Assembly (NCBI GenBank): GCA_039934475.1
Contig: JBDTMC010000281.1
Location: 1 to 10,371, forward strand
Length of the DNA: 10,371 bases
Reading direction: 5' to 3'
Source: JBDTMC01 sp039934475
Lineage (GTDB): Bacteria; Acidobacteriota; Terriglobia; Bryobacterales; Bryobacteraceae
This document shows positions 1-6,670 of this stretch, one piece after another. Position 1 is the first letter of the stretch, and every line of letters starts with the position of its first letter. The position numbers and the translations under genes were made by a program. Under the pieces are notes generated by a model, which saw only the letters and a program-made list of their open reading frames with translations, was not told where the DNA came from and did no database searches.

Positions 1-19
1 CTACCGGCTGGGGGAAGTC

Positions 20-3000
20 TTAGAAGATCAGCTTGCCGCCGAGCTGGATGACCCGAGTGGCGATACCCCGTACGCCACCACCAACCGTGCCAAACGTCTG
101 CGAGCGGATGTTGAGGTCCACTGTTTGCGGGTCGGGATTGTATTGGTTGAAGAGGTTGTAGATCTCAGTGCGGAATTCGAAGTGCTTCTGCTCCGCGATG
201 CGGAACCTCTTGTTGATACTGAAATCGGAGTTGAAGCTGCCGGGCAGGCGGATGGCGCCGGTGCGCGGCGCGGTTCCAAAGCGTCCGAAGGGAGTCTGGG
301 CGAAAGCAGCGGTGTTGAACCATTTCTGCCACGTACGAGCTCCGGGATCGAGGTTGCCGTCCTGGCCGGCGACGCTGTCGGGGCGCGAGCCGATGCCGGT
401 ACCGGTGGTGTCGACGCCAAAGCTGATAGGCGCCGGGAAGCCGCTCTGCACGGTAGAGATGACGCTTAGCTGCCAGCCACCGAGAGCCGCGCCGGTGAAG
501 CCTTTGGAGCCTTTGAAGAAAGGCAGATCGTAGAGCACCGTTCCGACGAGGCGCTGTGTCTGGTCGAATCCGGAGACAGAACGTTCGGCCTGCAGATTGT
601 ATAGGTCCTGGATGCCGCCGATGTAGAAGCCGCCGCCGACCTGACCGCCGATGTCGGTGGGACCGGAGATGGACTTCGCCCATGTGTAAGCTCCAAGGAA
701 GGTCAATCCGCTGGCCAGACGGCGTTCGGCTTTCACTTGAAGAGCGTGGTAGATGGAGTTGCCGATCGACTTATCACCAGTGACGGCGCGGAGGAACAAC
801 TGATCGGGGCGACGGGAGTTAAGCGACGGCAGTCCCGCGGTGCGGGGATCAACCACTACGAGAGGGCGGTTGATATCGCCCAGCGTGGCAATGAGGGCCG
901 TGCCCTTGCTGCCCACATAGCCAACGTCGAGCACAATACCGGCCATCAGCTTCTTCTGCACGTTGAAGTTCCACTGCTGAATGTAGCTGTCGCGAAGATT
1001 GGGATCGTTGGAAACGGCGAAGTTATAGGGATTCGGGCCTCCGGTGGGGATGTTGGCGAAGACATTGGAGTAAGTAAGATTCGGCGAGCCACTGAGGTTA
1101 CCGATGAGGGCCGCGCCCGCAGTGGCTTGCGCACCTTCGACCATGGCGAAGATGGCGTTGGAGATCTGCGGCGTGTAGTAGATTCCGTACCCGGCGCGGA
1201 TCACCGAGTCTTTGAGAAAGCTGGGCTGGTACGCGAAACCGAGCCGTGGTCCGAAGTTCTTCTTGTTCGGCCTCAGCAGGCCGCGGCCATAGTCTGCGTT
1301 CTGTACATTAACGATGCCCGTTGGGATGAAGCCGTTCTGGGCGATGTTAACGATCTTATCGTCCACCTGCTTCATGGGCTGGAAGAAGTCATAGCGCAGG
1401 CCCATGGTGATGGACAGGCGCGGCGTGACCTTCCAATCGTCATTGACAAAGTACGACTGCCAGAAGTTCCACAGATCGGTGCTGGTTTCGGCGGCATTCA
1501 AGCCGGCGGTCTTCACGTACCCGAGGAGGAAATCGGCCATGGCGGATCCGGTGTAAGTGCCGTCGAACCCAAAGGAGCCGCGCGGATTGCGCGCCTGGAA
1601 GAAGGTGACATTGCGCTTGGCGATGTCGGCGCCCAGTTTGATGAAGTGCTTGCCGTGCTGCCAGGAGAGCGTGTCCACGAACTGGTAGATGCCATTGGAG
1701 CGGTCGCGCGGGCCGATGTCGCGCTGGAGGTTGAAGAGGCTGAAACTGCCGTCGGGTCCGCTGATGCTGGTGGTGGGCGGTCCATAGTACTTCGGATCGC
1801 GCGATGCCCCGACCAATCCCATCTTGCCCACGACGTCGAAGGCGGGATTGTCAGTGGTGCCGAAGACTTCCGTTTCGGCGAAGCGATGCCAACCACCATG
1901 GAGGTCATTCACGATGGCGTTGGAGATGGTGCGAGTGTAGCCGAGCGAGAGGTTCTTGGTGTTACCGAGGTTGTCGCGTTGATCGTTACCCCAGGCCGGC
2001 AAGCCGGCTTCGAACGTGTCGTTGTACACGAAGCGGCCGTACACTGTGTCCTTAGTCGAGAAGTTGTGATCGATGCGCGAGTTGAAGTTCTTCTGCCGGC
2101 TAAGAGCGCTAAACGTGGGCGCGAGGAAGTTGAATGCGCCGTTCGATGTATTGGGAAGCGGCGTGAAGCTGAGGTGCCCCTGTGCCTGGCTGCTAAGGAG
2201 GCTCTGCGGAATCTGATTATTGGGGAGGATGCCCGCGCCGAGAGGGTCTTTGAGGACAATGGGAACTCCTTTGTTGTTCTTGAGCCCGCTGAGATCGCCG
2301 GAGCGCTGCGCGGCGGTGGGGACGATGCGGAAGCCAGGCACGGCTCCGGCGGCGTTGTAGCCTGACTCCCAATTGAAGAAGAAGAAGGTCTTGTCCTTGC
2401 CGTTGTAGAGTTTGGGCAGGATGACTGGACCGCCGATGTTGGCGCCAAACTGATTGCGATTGAGGCGTGCGTTGGTGACGCCTTTGCCGGCGATGGCATC
2501 GTAGGTTTGGGTGAGAGCGTCGTTGCGATTGAACTCCCACAGGGTGCCATGAAGACCGTTGCTACCGCGCTTGGTCAACATATTCACCTGACCGCCCGGA
2601 GCGCCACCGCTTTCGGCGGAATAGGTGCTGGTTTCCACTTTGAATTCCGACAGGGCGTCGACCGACGGCGAGAAGGAGTAGGTCATCGCGTCGTAGTCCA
2701 TGAGTTCGACGCCATCGAGGAAGAAGCGGTTGGCGGTATCGCGCGAGCCATTGGCGGACATCGCGGTGGCGCCGCCGGAGGGATCCGATTGTCCGATGGA
2801 ACCACGTCCACGGCGGACGGTGATGGAGCCGGGGGTGCCGGCCTGGACGCCGGGAATCAACTGTGCCAATTGGACGAAATTGCGTCCATTTAATGGCAGA
2901 TCGACAATCTTTCCGCCATCAATTACGGTGCCTACGGCGACGCTCTCTGTCTGCAAAGTCGCGCCAGTCGCTTGAACGAGGATGGATTCAGTAATGGCGC

Positions 3001-3319
3001 CGATATTGAGGACCAAATCGACACGAACTGTCTGGCCGACTTGTAGAGGCAACTGGCTGATCTTGGTGCTTTGGAAGCCGCTCTTCACGGCCTCAATTGC
3101 GTAGTCGCCCGCGTTGAGGAAGGGCAGCGTGTAAGCGCCCTGATCGTTGGTGGTTGTCTCACGGAGGACGTTGGTTTGGAGGTTGGTAGCTTTGACAAGA
3201 ACGCCGGCAATCGAGGCCGCTGAGGAGTCGTTGATATTGCCAGTTAACGTTGCAGTGGTTTGCTGGCCGAACACGGGCACAGCAATGGCGAGGAGCGCCG
3301 ACAGGATAATATGTTTCAT
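20..3319 (-). CDS. TonB-dependent receptor, Oar-like, with carboxypeptidase-regulatory-like N-terminal domain
   Basis: A complete 1099-residue outer-membrane receptor. Residues 1-19 form a Sec signal peptide (MKHIILSALLAIAVPVFG, then Q). Residues about 22-105 are a carboxypeptidase-regulatory-like beta-sandwich ('GAYTLPFLNAGDYAIEA'). Residues about 120-250 are the plug, with the hallmark 'DLPLNGRNFVQLAQLIPGV' at 140-158 and 'FFLDGVELMD' near 199. The barrel begins with 'FGANIGGPVILPK' and 'DKTFFFFNWES' at 291-319, typical of the large acidobacterial receptors, and the chain ends in an aromatic residue (GGKLIF), as outer-membrane barrels do. Such proteins import or bind large ligands using TonB/ExbBD energy; the ligand cannot be read from sequence. 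The ATG at 3319 has a GGGAGA Shine-Dalgarno 10 nt upstream. It is the last gene of the leftward cluster, 88 bp after the propeller gene, and could be transcribed with it or from its own promoter. Family assignment is secure; substrate is unknown. Confidence 0.95.
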   Translation of the reverse strand: MKHIILSALLAIAVPVFGQQTTATLTGNINDSSAASIAGVLVKATNLQTNVLRETTTNDQGAYTLPFLNAGDYAIEAVKSGFQSTKISQLPLQVGQTVRVDLVLNIGAITESILVQATGATLQTESVAVGTVIDGGKIVDLPLNGRNFVQLAQLIPGVQAGTPGSITVRRGRGSIGQSDPSGGATAMSANGSRDTANRFFLDGVELMDYDAMTYSFSPSVDALSEFKVETSTYSAESGGAPGGQVNMLTKRGSNGLHGTLWEFNRNDALTQTYDAIAGKGVTNARLNRNQFGANIGGPVILPKLYNGKDKTFFFFNWESGYNAAGAVPGFRIVPTAAQRSGDLSGLKNNKGVPIVLKDPLGAGILPNNQIPQSLLSSQAQGHLSFTPLPNTSNGAFNFLAPTFSALSRQKNFNSRIDHNFSTKDTVYGRFVYNDTFEAGLPAWGNDQRDNLGNTKNLSLGYTRTISNAIVNDLHGGWHRFAETEVFGTTDNPAFDVVGKMGLVGASRDPKYYGPPTTSISGPDGSFSLFNLQRDIGPRDRSNGIYQFVDTLSWQHGKHFIKLGADIAKRNVTFFQARNPRGSFGFDGTYTGSAMADFLLGYVKTAGLNAAETSTDLWNFWQSYFVNDDWKVTPRLSITMGLRYDFFQPMKQVDDKIVNIAQNGFIPTGIVNVQNADYGRGLLRPNKKNFGPRLGFAYQPSFLKDSVIRAGYGIYYTPQISNAIFAMVEGAQATAGAALIGNLSGSPNLTYSNVFANIPTGGPNPYNFAVSNDPNLRDSYIQQWNFNVQKKLMAGIVLDVGYVGSKGTALIATLGDINRPLVVVDPRTAGLPSLNSRRPDQLFLRAVTGDKSIGNSIYHALQVKAERRLASGLTFLGAYTWAKSISGPTDIGGQVGGGFYIGGIQDLYNLQAERSVSGFDQTQRLVGTVLYDLPFFKGSKGFTGAALGGWQLSVISTVQSGFPAPISFGVDTTGTGIGSRPDSVAGQDGNLDPGARTWQKWFNTAAFAQTPFGRFGTAPRTGAIRLPGSFNSDFSINKRFRIAEQKHFEFRTEIYNLFNQYNPDPQTVDLNIRSQTFGTVGGGVRGIATRVIQLGGKLIF

Positions 3320-3325
3320 TTAGTC

Positions 3326-3364
3326 ACAATCTCCCAGACTTCCTGAAGGAATTAACGAGATTGT
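3326..3364 (-). promoter_or_regulatory. Dyad ACAATCTC-N23-GAGATTGT covering the receptor gene's ribosome binding site
   Basis: A perfect 8-bp inverted repeat has arms at 3326-3333 and 3357-3364. The 23-nt spacer holds a smaller hairpin, TTCCTGAAGGAA (3340-3351). Read on the minus strand, the arm next to the gene overlaps the last four bases of the GGGAGA Shine-Dalgarno (3335-3330). The distal arm overlaps TACAAT (3365-3360), a fair -10 hexamer without a convincing -35. If transcription starts upstream of both arms, the RNA could fold and mask the ribosome binding site. If TACAAT is the promoter, the two arms, centred 31 bp apart, would more likely be paired protein-binding sites. The repeat is seen directly; its function is inferred. 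Confidence 0.4.
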
Positions 3365-3407
3365 AGCGCAATGCCCGGGGCGAGAACGGTAAAATTTGGC
3401 GGGCTAG

Positions 3408-4433
3408 TTATCGGGGCAGAACGAGGACGCCCCACGGCTTGTCACCGGCCTTGACGCGGAAGCGGAGGCGGTTAGTGCCGAGGTCAATCACAGACACGTC
3501 GTTGGACGGGCCATTGGCTGTGAAGAGCAGCTTTTCGTCGGGAGATAGGGCTACGCCCCAAGGCCGACTACCGGCGTCAATTGACTCGATCACCTTCTCC
3601 TTCGCGGTGTCGATGATGAGGACTTTATGTCCGCGGCCAGTGGTTACATACAACCGGGAGCCGTCCTTAGACATCGCTTGACCCATGGGCTTCAAGCCGG
3701 CTTCGACCGCGATCTCATGCAGCGCTTCCTGCCGAACGCAGTCGATGACAGTGAGGCTGGCGCCATTCTCATTGGTGACAAAGGCGCGCGAACCGTCCGG
3801 CAGAAATGTGATGGAACGAGGCCGCCGTCCGACTTTGATGGTCTTGAGGAGTGTCCGCTGCGCGGTGTCGATGAGGGAAACCGTCCCCTGGTTTTCGGAG
3901 GTGACATAGACTGTCTTGCCGTCGGGACTGAGGGCCACACCTTCGGGCTCTTCGCCGGTCTTGATGTTGGCAAGGACTTTGTTGGTGTCCACTTCAACGA
4001 CGCTGACGCCGGCGGCGTCTTCGTTCGCCACATAGATCAACTTGCCATCGGGGCTGAATGCGAACTGTTCGGGATCGGATCCGCCAAACAGCTTGCGCAC
4101 CTGCTTCTGCTGTGACAGGTCCACAACGCCGATGCCGTCCGCACTCTTGTCGGGTGGGGGCAGCGTGCTCTCGTCCACGCCCGGAGGCGCGGCGGGCGAG
4201 CCGCTTAACGCCACAAAGATCATGCCGCCGGTGGCATGAATGCCGCGCGGGCGCTTGCCCAACGTGATGGTCCCGATGGCCTTGGTTTCGTTGGGATCGA
4301 TGATGGTCATGTCACCCGAGCCTTCGTTGGTAGTGTAGACCAGATACGATGACTTGGGCGTCTGGCGGCATGCGGGGGTCAAGGCGGCCAGAATGGCCAT
4401 CGCGCACGCGTAGCGGAACCTGGTTGATGGCAT
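3408..4433 (-). CDS. YVTN-type seven-bladed beta-propeller protein, PQQ-catabolism-associated type, probable lipoprotein
   Basis: 341 residues made almost wholly of about 42-residue repeats of the form 'PDGKxxYVTxExxxTVSLID...xxIxVGxRPxxI'. I count seven blades, at about 30-70, 71-120, 121-164, 165-206, 207-250, 251-292 and 293-335. Blade 2 carries a proline-rich insertion (about 79-98). The last blades ('GSRPWGVALSPDEKLLFTAN', then 'SNDVSVIDLGTN' and 'KPWGV') resemble TIGR03866, the PQQ-dependent-catabolism-associated beta-propeller family, which fits the neighbouring PQQ-like gene. The N-terminus has two arginines, a hydrophobic stretch and 'LTPAC' with Cys22, an imperfect lipobox, so it is probably exported and perhaps lipid-anchored. 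The ATG lies 6 bp after the cytochrome stop codon, implying translational coupling; no strong Shine-Dalgarno is visible. The family's role is thought to be in periplasmic redox or sensing systems, but the biochemical function is not established. Confidence 0.88.
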   Translation of the reverse strand: MPSTRFRYACAMAILAALTPACRQTPKSSYLVYTTNEGSGDMTIIDPNETKAIGTITLGKRPRGIHATGGMIFVALSGSPAAPPGVDESTLPPPDKSADGIGVVDLSQQKQVRKLFGGSDPEQFAFSPDGKLIYVANEDAAGVSVVEVDTNKVLANIKTGEEPEGVALSPDGKTVYVTSENQGTVSLIDTAQRTLLKTIKVGRRPRSITFLPDGSRAFVTNENGASLTVIDCVRQEALHEIAVEAGLKPMGQAMSKDGSRLYVTTGRGHKVLIIDTAKEKVIESIDAGSRPWGVALSPDEKLLFTANGPSNDVSVIDLGTNRLRFRVKAGDKPWGVLVLPR

Positions 4434-4439
4434 GGAAGC

Positions 4440-4904
4440 CTATTGGAAAGAGATACGGTCTTTCTTGCCGTCCCACTTCTCAGGAGCGATGCCGGGCACC
4501 TTCTTCAAATCGTCGAGCGACTTGAACGGGCCGTTCTTCTCACGCCAGTCGATGACGGCTTTGGCTTGCGAACGGAGCAACGTGAGGCCGCTTTCGATCT
4601 CGATGCCGAGGGCGGTATTGATGTTGACCTTCTGCACATCTTCGGCAGGAAAACTCTTGGAGAGGTAGTTGAGCACCAGTTCGTGTTCCTGCTCTGTGCT
4701 CTTCATGCCGAAGGCTGTCATTTTGGCGAGGGTTTGCCCCCAGCCAATGCGGTCCTGGCGGGGGGAGATGGAACGGGCAATCTCATGGCAGCCCTTGCAC
4801 ATCTTCTCCGTTTCGGCCTTACCCGGACCATCGGGCATCTGCTGCGCGAAGGCAGCCGCCGCCAGTAGAAGCAATCCGCAAAATGACAGTCTCATCAATC
4901 TCAT
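4440..4904 (-). CDS. Small periplasmic cytochrome c fused to a ComEA-like helix-hairpin-helix domain
   Basis: 154 residues from the ATG at 4904. Residues 1-20 are a signal peptide (hydrophobic core LLLLAAAAFA, then QQ). A single heme c site, CKGCH, lies at 36-40. The following 'GWGQTLAKMTAFGM' offers Met62 or Met67 as axial ligand, and 'ELVLNYLSKSF' (75-85) resembles the end of the heme-binding domain of quinohemoprotein dehydrogenases. Residues about 92-140 are a helix-hairpin-helix unit: 'VNINTA', 'AKAVIDWREKNGPFKSLDDL', 'VPGI'. The first hairpin glycines normal in ComEA are missing ('ESGLTLL' instead), so DNA binding is doubtful; the fold also serves as a protein-binding module. The start at 4904 is preferred to the upstream ATG at 4961 because it puts the signal peptide first and lies 1 nt after the TAA of the preceding gene. 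It probably accepts electrons from the PQQ-like partner; that role is inferred. Confidence 0.85.
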   Translation of the reverse strand: MRLMRLSFCGLLLLAAAAFAQQMPDGPGKAETEKMCKGCHEIARSISPRQDRIGWGQTLAKMTAFGMKSTEQEHELVLNYLSKSFPAEDVQKVNINTALGIEIESGLTLLRSQAKAVIDWREKNGPFKSLDDLKKVPGIAPEKWDGKKDRISFQ

Positions 4905-4905
4905 T

Positions 4906-6465
4906 TTAATGCTCAGTCGGGAAACCAAACGCATACTGCATTCCATCCTGGGTAGCCACATAGACGCGCGTTCCGCCGGCGGACATGCCGCTGAGGGAGT
5001 GCGCCGTCATCGCGGCTCCGCTATTCCACAGCTCTTTGCCAGTAGCTGGATCGAGCGCATACAACACGGCGTTGCTGGAGCCCTTAGCGCCTCCAGAGAG
5101 TGCAAACACCACGCCATGGACGATGATCGGGGGCGCGGGCGATACCAGATCACGCGAGATCCAAGCCGGTTCCAACTTTGTTGCGCCATCCTTCTCTATC
5201 ACTTTGAACGCGGCAATGGCGCCCTTCGTTACATCGCCGTTAGATTGGAATCCGGTGGTGGTTCCGCCAGCAGAGGCTGGGGCGAGGATCCAACGCGTAC
5301 CGGAAGGGTCCTGCCAACTGGCGAGGGCACCTGTTTGATTCTTCGGGCCGGAGAAAGGCACGCTGGTGTCGAGGGCCTTCGACAGTGATGCTGTATCCAG
5401 CAAATGGAGGCGGCCATCGTCGGTAGCGGCGGCGAGCAAGTTGCGGCCTTTGTATTCGAAGATGACGGGCGAAGAGGTGAACTCCGGGCCGTCGGTTTTA
5501 TGGATGGCGACGGTCTCCAACTTCTTCGGCGAGAGGGCCACCAGTTCGCTTCCGGCACCCACATACAGCGTTCCATCCGGGGTGACGGCGGGACCGGCGG
5601 TGCCGGCAATGCTCTTGGCGGTAGTCTTCCAGTGGTTGACCTGCTTGGTGGTCATATCGAGCGCCCACACCCCGTTGTCTACGCCGGCGCAACTGTTGGT
5701 GGTGGCGACATAGGCGGTATTGCCGTAGACGATGAGGCCGGAGGCATTGGCGTTCGGCGGAAGGAAGGGCACGGCGGAACTGGTCTCATTGCCATTCGAT
5801 ACCCACATGGAGCGCAGTTTGCCGTCTCCAGCCAGCGCGACCGCGTACTCAATATGGGGCATGAATGGATTTACTTCCACCGGCGCGCCAGCGGACTGCT
5901 TGACCGGCTTGGGACGCGGCGGTTGGGGCGGACGGGCCAGGGCGGCTTTGAGCGTGACGGCACCCTCGCCCGGTTCGCCGACACCCGACTTGGCGGGCGT
6001 TCCGCGGCCGAAGCCGGGCGGCGTGGGCCCTGGAGGGTAGCGCACATTCATGGGACGAGTGACGGCGGAGGTGAGACCGCCCGGGCAACCTGGCCCGGTG
6101 GAAGAGGAGCCAGTCGGCCAACCCTTCTCCCATTCCAAGCGCCCGAGGTCAGTGTCGACGCCAATCGTTTTGTCGGAACCGACACCGAAGAAACCAAGGG
6201 TGCGGAAACCGCGGTAGCTGATGTAAAAATCCAAGAGCGAGGGTGGCGCGACGGTGACCCGAGCACCGGGTTTGGTCTCCATCTTCAGCTTCCAAACAAC
6301 GGCGAAACCGCCCATCTTCTCCGGAGAGATCTTGGAGTCGTTGCGGACCCAGTTGGATCGCTGGGCGTCGGATCCGGAGGTCATCCAGTCGCCGCCGAAT
6401 TGGGCGAACGCAGAACTGGCGCAGGTCAGGGCCCAGATCGCCGATACAAGGGCGTATTTTCGCAT
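4906..6465 (-). CDS. Exported PQQ-binding-like beta-propeller repeat protein (first gene of leftward cluster)
   Basis: 519 residues. A signal peptide occupies 1-21 (ends SSAFAQ). The mature start 'DWMTSGSDAQRSNW' is the usual opening of PQQ-type propellers, and PQQ-repeat signatures include 'GVWALDMTTKQ' (265-275) and 'VLYALDPATGKELWNSG' (467-483). It is paralogous to the divergent gene at 6671-8221, sharing 'CPGG', 'KGAIAAFK', 'PAWISRD' and the C-terminal pattern. It differs by a proline/glycine-rich insertion at about 138-200. Classical PQQ alcohol dehydrogenases are longer and have an adjacent Cys-Cys pair; here the cysteines are isolated ('GPGCPGG', 'TNSCAG' and one in the signal peptide). 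Catalysis is therefore unproven, and a structural or ligand-binding role is possible. The ATG has AGAGGA (6481-6476) 10 nt upstream. The stop codon is 1 nt from the next start, so it is co-translated with the cytochrome, its likely electron acceptor. Confidence 0.88.
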   Translation of the reverse strand: MRKYALVSAIWALTCASSAFAQFGGDWMTSGSDAQRSNWVRNDSKISPEKMGGFAVVWKLKMETKPGARVTVAPPSLLDFYISYRGFRTLGFFGVGSDKTIGVDTDLGRLEWEKGWPTGSSSTGPGCPGGLTSAVTRPMNVRYPPGPTPPGFGRGTPAKSGVGEPGEGAVTLKAALARPPQPPRPKPVKQSAGAPVEVNPFMPHIEYAVALAGDGKLRSMWVSNGNETSSAVPFLPPNANASGLIVYGNTAYVATTNSCAGVDNGVWALDMTTKQVNHWKTTAKSIAGTAGPAVTPDGTLYVGAGSELVALSPKKLETVAIHKTDGPEFTSSPVIFEYKGRNLLAAATDDGRLHLLDTASLSKALDTSVPFSGPKNQTGALASWQDPSGTRWILAPASAGGTTTGFQSNGDVTKGAIAAFKVIEKDGATKLEPAWISRDLVSPAPPIIVHGVVFALSGGAKGSSNAVLYALDPATGKELWNSGAAMTAHSLSGMSAGGTRVYVATQDGMQYAFGFPTEH

Positions 6466-6527
6466 TACTCGTGCATCCTCTGTGAAAACGGAATTCAGTT
6501 CCTAAGATCATATACCGAACGCCCGCA

Positions 6528-6537
6528 GTTCGCGAAC
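6528..6537. promoter_or_regulatory. Perfect 10-bp palindrome GTTCGCGAAC, possible operator
   Basis: A perfect, gapless palindrome about 63-72 bp upstream of the leftward PQQ-like gene, just upstream of the TATGAT -10 candidate. A further GAAC at 6517-6520 forms GAAC-N7-GTTC with its left half. Its position fits an activator or repressor site, but this is inference from symmetry and location only. Confidence 0.3.
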
Positions 6538-6602
6538 ACAATACTTTTGTTTCGCGGGGCAATACCCCATTGGCTTTGAGATGATATATAGTGTTCCTCA
6601 TT

Positions 6603-6653
6603 GATCACGGTTCTTGCGATCACTGTTCTTGGGAACATGGATCGCTGTTCTTT
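6603..6653 (+). repeat. Three direct repeats, consensus GATCRCKGTTCTT
   Basis: The copies are GATCACGGTTCTTG (6603-6616), GATCACTGTTCTTG (6618-6631) and GATCGCTGTTCTTT (6640-6653). Copies 1 and 2 differ at one position of 14; copy 3 differs from copy 2 at two. Starts are 15 and 22 bp apart. The second copy overlaps a dyad TGTTC-TTGG-GAACA (6624-6637). The array ends 17 bp before the ATG of the rightward PQQ-like gene, just upstream of or within its leader. Such clustered direct repeats commonly bind a response regulator or repressor cooperatively; which one is unknown. Confidence 0.5.
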
Positions 6654-6670
6654 TTGGGAAAGGTTCTGGG

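Larger units (their letters stand above)
6466..6670. promoter_or_regulatory. Divergent promoter/operator region between the two PQQ-like propeller genes
   Basis: 205 bp that must contain the start signals for both clusters. The leftward gene has AGAGGA at 6481-6476; the rightward gene has GGGAAAGG at 6656-6663, 7 nt before its ATG. A -10-like TATGAT (minus strand, 6512-6507) could serve the leftward gene, and GATATATA (6583-6590) the rightward one, but neither has a good -35, so activation by a regulator is plausible. GTTC occurs seven times and GAAC three times, against roughly 1.6 expected for the pair in random sequence. Several of these form dyads or lie in the direct repeats described separately. 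A short GGGG-CAATA-CCCC hairpin lies at 6556-6568. The promoter role follows from gene layout; exact elements are tentative. Confidence 0.6.

Noticed and set aside
737..2365. Long open frame of 542 codons on the plus strand, opposite the TonB-dependent receptor
   Set aside because: It lies wholly antisense to a confidently identified receptor, has no recognisable domain or signal, and is explained by the GC-rich codon pattern of the real gene.
4905..4961. Upstream ATG at 4961 adding 19 residues to the cytochrome/helix-hairpin-helix protein
   Set aside because: The extension overlaps the preceding gene and would bury the signal peptide; the ATG at 4904, 1 nt after the TAA, fits export and coupling better.
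6517..6531. LexA/Cheo-type SOS box
   Set aside because: The only GAAC-then-GTTC dyad has a 7-bp spacer, not the 4 bp of the GAAC-N4-GTTC box, and nearby genes have no DNA-repair role.
5404..6579. Open frame of 391 codons on the plus strand opposite the leftward PQQ-like gene
   Set aside because: Antisense shadow, glycine/arginine-rich without family features, running past the true gene's start into the promoter region.
6614..6670. In-frame TTG start adding 19 residues to the rightward PQQ-like propeller
   Set aside because: It falls inside the direct-repeat array, has no ribosome binding site, and places extra residues before a clear signal peptide starting at 6671.
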